Assembly (NCBI RefSeq): GCF_018323985.1 | Contig: NZ_AP024590.1 | Location: 930,001 to 994,000 of the forward strand | Origin: Enterobacter kobei | GTDB taxonomy: Bacteria > Pseudomonadota > Gammaproteobacteria > Enterobacterales > Enterobacteriaceae | DNA: 64,000 nt | Direction: 5' to 3' | Part shown: one piece after another, positions 61,106 through 64,000 of the stretch | Layout: each line of letters begins with the position of its first letter | How positions within the stretch are numbered: the stretch's first letter is position 1 | Program-made: the position numbers and the translations under genes | Notes under the pieces: model-generated | What the model was told of the DNA's origin: nothing | Databases searched by the model: none | What the model saw: the letters and a program-made list of their open reading frames with translations, nothing else

Positions 61106-62470
61106 TCAGGTCATGATTTCATAGCACGGAATATACGCCGAGCCTGGCAGCTTCATGCGGTGCTGGGCAACAAAGCCCTGTAGCAGATCGTCCATGCGGC
61201 GCATCATGTCGCTGTCGCCGTGGATCTTATACGGCCCATATTTTTCAATGGCGTGGATCCCGGCTTCTTTGACGTTCCCGGCGACAATCCCCGAGAAGGC
61301 GCGGCGCAGGTCCGCTGCCAGAATCTCCACCGGCTGATCCGGATAGAGCTTCAGGTTCGCCATATTTTCATGGGACGGGATGAACGGCACCTGCAACTCC
61401 GGCGCAATACGAATCGACCAGTTAAAGCTGTAGGCATCGCCGGTATCACGACGATTTTCTTTTACCAGCGGCATCGCCTTTTTCATCTGTCGCGCCACTT
61501 CGTGAGCATCATCGATAATCACGCGGTAATAACGACGCGCGCCTTCGCCCAGCGTATTCACAATAAACTCGTCGAGCACGCGGAAGTAATCGGCGCTCTG
61601 TTTTGGTCCGGTGAGGATCAGCGGTAACACCTGATCCTGGTTGGCCGGATTCATCAGAATGCCCAGCAGATATAACAGCTCTTCTGCCGTACCGACGCCG
61701 CCCGGGAAGATGATAATGCCGTGGGCAATACGCACGAAGGCTTCCAGACGCTTTTCGATGTCCGGCATGATCACCAGCTCATTGACCAACGGATTCGGCG
61801 GTTCAGCGGCGATAATCGACGGCTCGGTCATACCGATAAAGCGGCCTTCTTTGTAGCGCTGCTGCGCATGACCGACCGCTGCGCCTTTCATCGGCGCTTC
61901 CATCGCCCCCGGCCCGCAGCCGGTGCAGATGTTCAGTTCACGCAGGCCCAGTTGGGTGCCAACACGACGCGCGTACAGGTATTCGGTCTCGTTAATCGAG
62001 TGGCCGCCCCAGCACACCACCATATTCGGCGCTTCACCGACGTGCAGCGCACGGGCGTTACGCAGGATCGAAAACACCAGGTTGGTAATGTGGATGGAGC
62101 TTTCCAGATCTAAATGCTGGTAACGACCTGCGCTGTGGATCTGTCCGTTAACGAACAAGATGTCGCGCAGCACGGCAAACAGGTTGGCCTGTAATGCGCG
62201 AATGATGCGGCCATCCACAAACGCGTCTTCCGGGGGATTGATCAGCTCAAGCTTCACGCCGCGCTCGCGGCGCAGAACGTTAATATCGAAACTTTCAAAA
62301 CGCGACAGCAGCTCTTTGCTGTTATCGGTCAGACTCCCTGAGTTAAGTACGGCAAGTGAACAGTTACGAAACAGCTGGTAAAGGTCGCTGCTGGCCGTGC
62401 GTTTAAGCATATCGACTTCCAGCTGCGACAACATATCCATTGAGCCTAGCGGGCTAATATGTGTAATCAA
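61106..62470 (-). CDS. ppnN: Nucleotide 5'-monophosphate nucleosidase PpnN
   Basis: A 454-residue enzyme that cleaves purine and pyrimidine nucleoside monophosphates to base and ribose 5-phosphate; in E. coli it is tuned by (p)ppGpp. The LOG-family nucleotide site is 'IIFPGGVGTAEELLYLLG', with 'CTGCGPGAMEAPMKGA' before it. It matches E. coli PpnN (YgdH) over its full length. It starts at a TTG with AAGGAG five bases upstream; the rare start codon is supported by that strong site and the conserved 'ITHISPLGSMDMLSQLE' N terminus. Confidence 0.95.
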   Translation of the reverse strand: MITHISPLGSMDMLSQLEVDMLKRTASSDLYQLFRNCSLAVLNSGSLTDNSKELLSRFESFDINVLRRERGVKLELINPPEDAFVDGRIIRALQANLFAVLRDILFVNGQIHSAGRYQHLDLESSIHITNLVFSILRNARALHVGEAPNMVVCWGGHSINETEYLYARRVGTQLGLRELNICTGCGPGAMEAPMKGAAVGHAQQRYKEGRFIGMTEPSIIAAEPPNPLVNELVIMPDIEKRLEAFVRIAHGIIIFPGGVGTAEELLYLLGILMNPANQDQVLPLILTGPKQSADYFRVLDEFIVNTLGEGARRYYRVIIDDAHEVARQMKKAMPLVKENRRDTGDAYSFNWSIRIAPELQVPFIPSHENMANLKLYPDQPVEILAADLRRAFSGIVAGNVKEAGIHAIEKYGPYKIHGDSDMMRRMDDLLQGFVAQHRMKLPGSAYIPCYEIMT

Positions 62471-62585
62471 GTGAGCTCCTTACGGGGCGAAAATCGCCGC
62501 TCCCGGTGATTACAATAGCCCTGGCTTATGACGTTTAACAACCTCAGGCACCGAATGTGCGGCGCAAATGCAGAAAATTGTCGTT

Positions 62586-63431
62586 TTACTGCCGAACCAG
62601 CCGTCCGGTGGAGGGCGTAAAGTCGCCGTTCGTGCGCCACGGGTTGATATCCAGCCCGCCGCGACGGGTATAGCGCGCGTACACGCTCAGGTATTCCGGC
62701 TGACAGAAACGCTGCACATCGTTGAAAATGCGCTCGACGCACTGCTCATGAAACTCGTTGTGATGGCGGAATGAGACCAGATAGCGCAGCAGTTTTTCAC
62801 GATCGATTTGCGGCCCGCGATACTGGATCTGCACCGATCCCCAGTCCGGCTGGTGGGTGATCAGGCAGTTGGATTTCAGCAGGTGGCTGACCAGGGTTTC
62901 GTCGACAATCTGATCGCTGACGGCGTTTTGCAGGTAGTCGGCGCTGAAGTCGTAGTTATCGATCACGATATTCTGATCGTCAATGCAGATGCCGCTGAAA
63001 GAGGCGATGGGCTGACCTTCCAGTTCGTGAAGGGGATACAGCGCCACGCGCACGTCGCCCTGGGCACAGGCACTGAGATCGCGTTGCAGCGTGGCCTGCA
63101 CCTCATCCCAACGGGCAAAACGCGTCTGGTTAAAGCTGTTGAGATAGAGCTTAAAGCTCTTGGATTCCACCAGATTGACGCTGGCATAATCCAGCTCCAC
63201 CTGACCGACCGCCACCTGCGGCAGACCATTGCTGTTCAGCCATGACAGCTCATACAGCGTCCAGATATCGCCGCCGTGGAAGGGCAGATTATCAGCATGC
63301 AGGCCGAGCGGATCGCGGTTCAGGCTGCGCGGCACACCCTGCAACAGGCTGGCGTCGTAGGTATCGCGGTACGCGGTGGATTTACCGAGGGTCAGGCCAG
63401 CCAGCGCCTGGTGGTTATCATAAGAAGACAT
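62586..63431 (-). CDS. queF: NADPH-dependent 7-cyano-7-deazaguanine reductase QueF
   Basis: A 281-residue enzyme of the two-domain (YqcD) class that reduces preQ0 to preQ1 in queuosine synthesis. The catalytic cysteine is in 'LLKSNCLITHQPDWGS', and the aspartate follows in the same motif. The QueF signature 'ESKSFKLYLNSFNQTRF' lies in the first half. Length is one residue short of E. coli QueF. It diverges from syd with 68 bases between starts. No preQ1 riboswitch-like element was noticed upstream. Confidence 0.95.
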   Translation of the reverse strand: MSSYDNHQALAGLTLGKSTAYRDTYDASLLQGVPRSLNRDPLGLHADNLPFHGGDIWTLYELSWLNSNGLPQVAVGQVELDYASVNLVESKSFKLYLNSFNQTRFARWDEVQATLQRDLSACAQGDVRVALYPLHELEGQPIASFSGICIDDQNIVIDNYDFSADYLQNAVSDQIVDETLVSHLLKSNCLITHQPDWGSVQIQYRGPQIDREKLLRYLVSFRHHNEFHEQCVERIFNDVQRFCQPEYLSVYARYTRRGGLDINPWRTNGDFTPSTGRLVRQ

Positions 63432-63499
63432 GTTTCATCGCCATTTTGCAGGTAAACTATCCGCCAAGTTTATCCTGGCTTTGGTTAAGAGAGAAATCG

Positions 63500-64000
63500 G
63501 TGCATACAGAAACGGCGCTCGCCCTGAAAGCATTTACCGCACGCTATTGCGATGCCTGGCATGAGACCCACAACAGCTGGCCGCAGAGCGAGGAACTGTA
63601 CGGGGTGCCATCCCCCTGCATTATTTCTACCACCCAGGACAGCGTATTCTGGCAGCCGCAACCCTTCGATGCGGAACCCAATGTAAACGCGGTTGAACGG
63701 GCTTTAGATATTGTGATACAACCCGCGCTGCACGCGTTTTATGCCACCCAGTTTGCCGGCGATATGCCTGCGCGTTTTGGCGCACAGGAGCTGACGCTGC
63801 TGCAAACCTGGAGCCCGGACGATTTTCGCCGCGTGCAGGAAAATCTGATCGGCCATCTGGTGACACAGAAGCGCCTTAAGATTTCACCCATGCTGTTTAT
63901 CGCCACGCTCGACAGCGAACTGGATGTCATCGCCGTTTGCAACCTGACCGGACAGGTGGTTGTCGATACCATCGGCACCGCAAAACGCACGGTACTTGCC
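63500..64000 (+). CDS. syd: SecY-interacting protein Syd, N-terminal part
   Basis: An open frame from GTG 63500 runs to the window edge (167 codons, no stop). The product begins 'MHTETALALKAFTARYCDAW' and continues 'ELYGVPSPCIISTT' and 'NVNAVERALDIVIQP', close to E. coli Syd. Syd is a peripheral inner-membrane protein that binds SecY and can test translocon integrity. AGAGAG lies before the GTG. About 14 residues at the C terminus would be missing, judging from the E. coli length of 181. Confidence 0.93.
   Translation, partial: MHTETALALKAFTARYCDAWHETHNSWPQSEELYGVPSPCIISTTQDSVFWQPQPFDAEPNVNAVERALDIVIQPALHAFYATQFAGDMPARFGAQELTLLQTWSPDDFRRVQENLIGHLVTQKRLKISPMLFIATLDSELDVIAVCNLTGQVVVDTIGTAKRTVLA

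Overview
This window is chromosomal backbone from a member of the Enterobacteriaceae. Nearly every gene has a close Escherichia coli counterpart, and the order follows the E. coli arc from yqeF to syd (yqeF, kduI/kduD, ygeA, lysR/lysA, galR, omrA, aas/lplT, tas, ygdR, ygdQ, mutH, rppH/ptsP, lgt/thyA, ppdA-ppdC, recC/ptrA/recB/recD, argA, amiC, three initiator tRNAs, mltA, tcdA, csdE/csdA, ygdI, gcvB/gcvA, ygdD, rlmM, xni, sdaC/sdaB, ppnN, queF, syd). Two accessory carbohydrate loci and GC-rich REP elements point to the Enterobacter/Lelliottia/Kosakonia/Klebsiella side of the family rather than to E. coli itself. The genus cannot be fixed from sequence reading alone.

Bases 1-2.2 kb hold the end of a MetQ-like lipoprotein gene and a thiolase (yqeF). 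Bases 2.2-11.4 kb form an oligogalacturonide (pectin fragment) uptake and breakdown island: an outer-membrane channel (kdgM), a four-gene ABC importer (togMNAB), oligogalacturonate lyase (ogl), and KdgF, KduI and KduD, which turn unsaturated uronates into 2-keto-3-deoxygluconate. Five palindromes resembling the KdgR operator lie beside these transcription units, so the island is probably one regulon. E. coli has only kduI/kduD and araE at this place.

Bases 11.5-14.5 kb carry amino-acid racemase ygeA and the divergent lysR/lysA pair. Bases 14.5-19.8 kb hold a second accessory locus between lysA and galR: a LacI-type regulator, a lone PTS membrane component, a family-1 6-phospho-beta-glucosidase, a UxuR-like GntR regulator and an acetyltransferase. 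Four UxuR-type half-palindromic sites precede the PTS gene, which suggests self-regulation by the GntR protein.

Bases 19.8-34.9 kb run through galR, the sRNA gene omrA (single copy), phospholipid repair genes aas/lplT, tas, ygdR, ygdQ, mutH, a DARS2-like cluster of five DnaA boxes, rppH/ptsP, lgt/thyA and four pseudopilin-like genes. Bases 34.9-46.6 kb hold the RecBCD recombination enzyme genes with the periplasmic protease ptrA inside the operon. Bases 46.6-64 kb carry argA (with a double ARG box), a frameshifted amiC, three tandem initiator tRNA genes, mltA, the CsdA-CsdE sulfur system with TcdA, GcvB/GcvA, rlmM, xni, the serine transport and deamination operon sdaCB, ppnN, queF and the start of syd.

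I found no prophage, transposase, integrase, CRISPR array or defence island, and no clearly undescribed system. The most notable points are the amiC frameshift in a run of seven G, the UxuR-type operators before the beta-glucoside locus, the overlap of a small ORF with DnaA boxes in the DARS2-like region, and a perfect inverted repeat upstream of sdaC.
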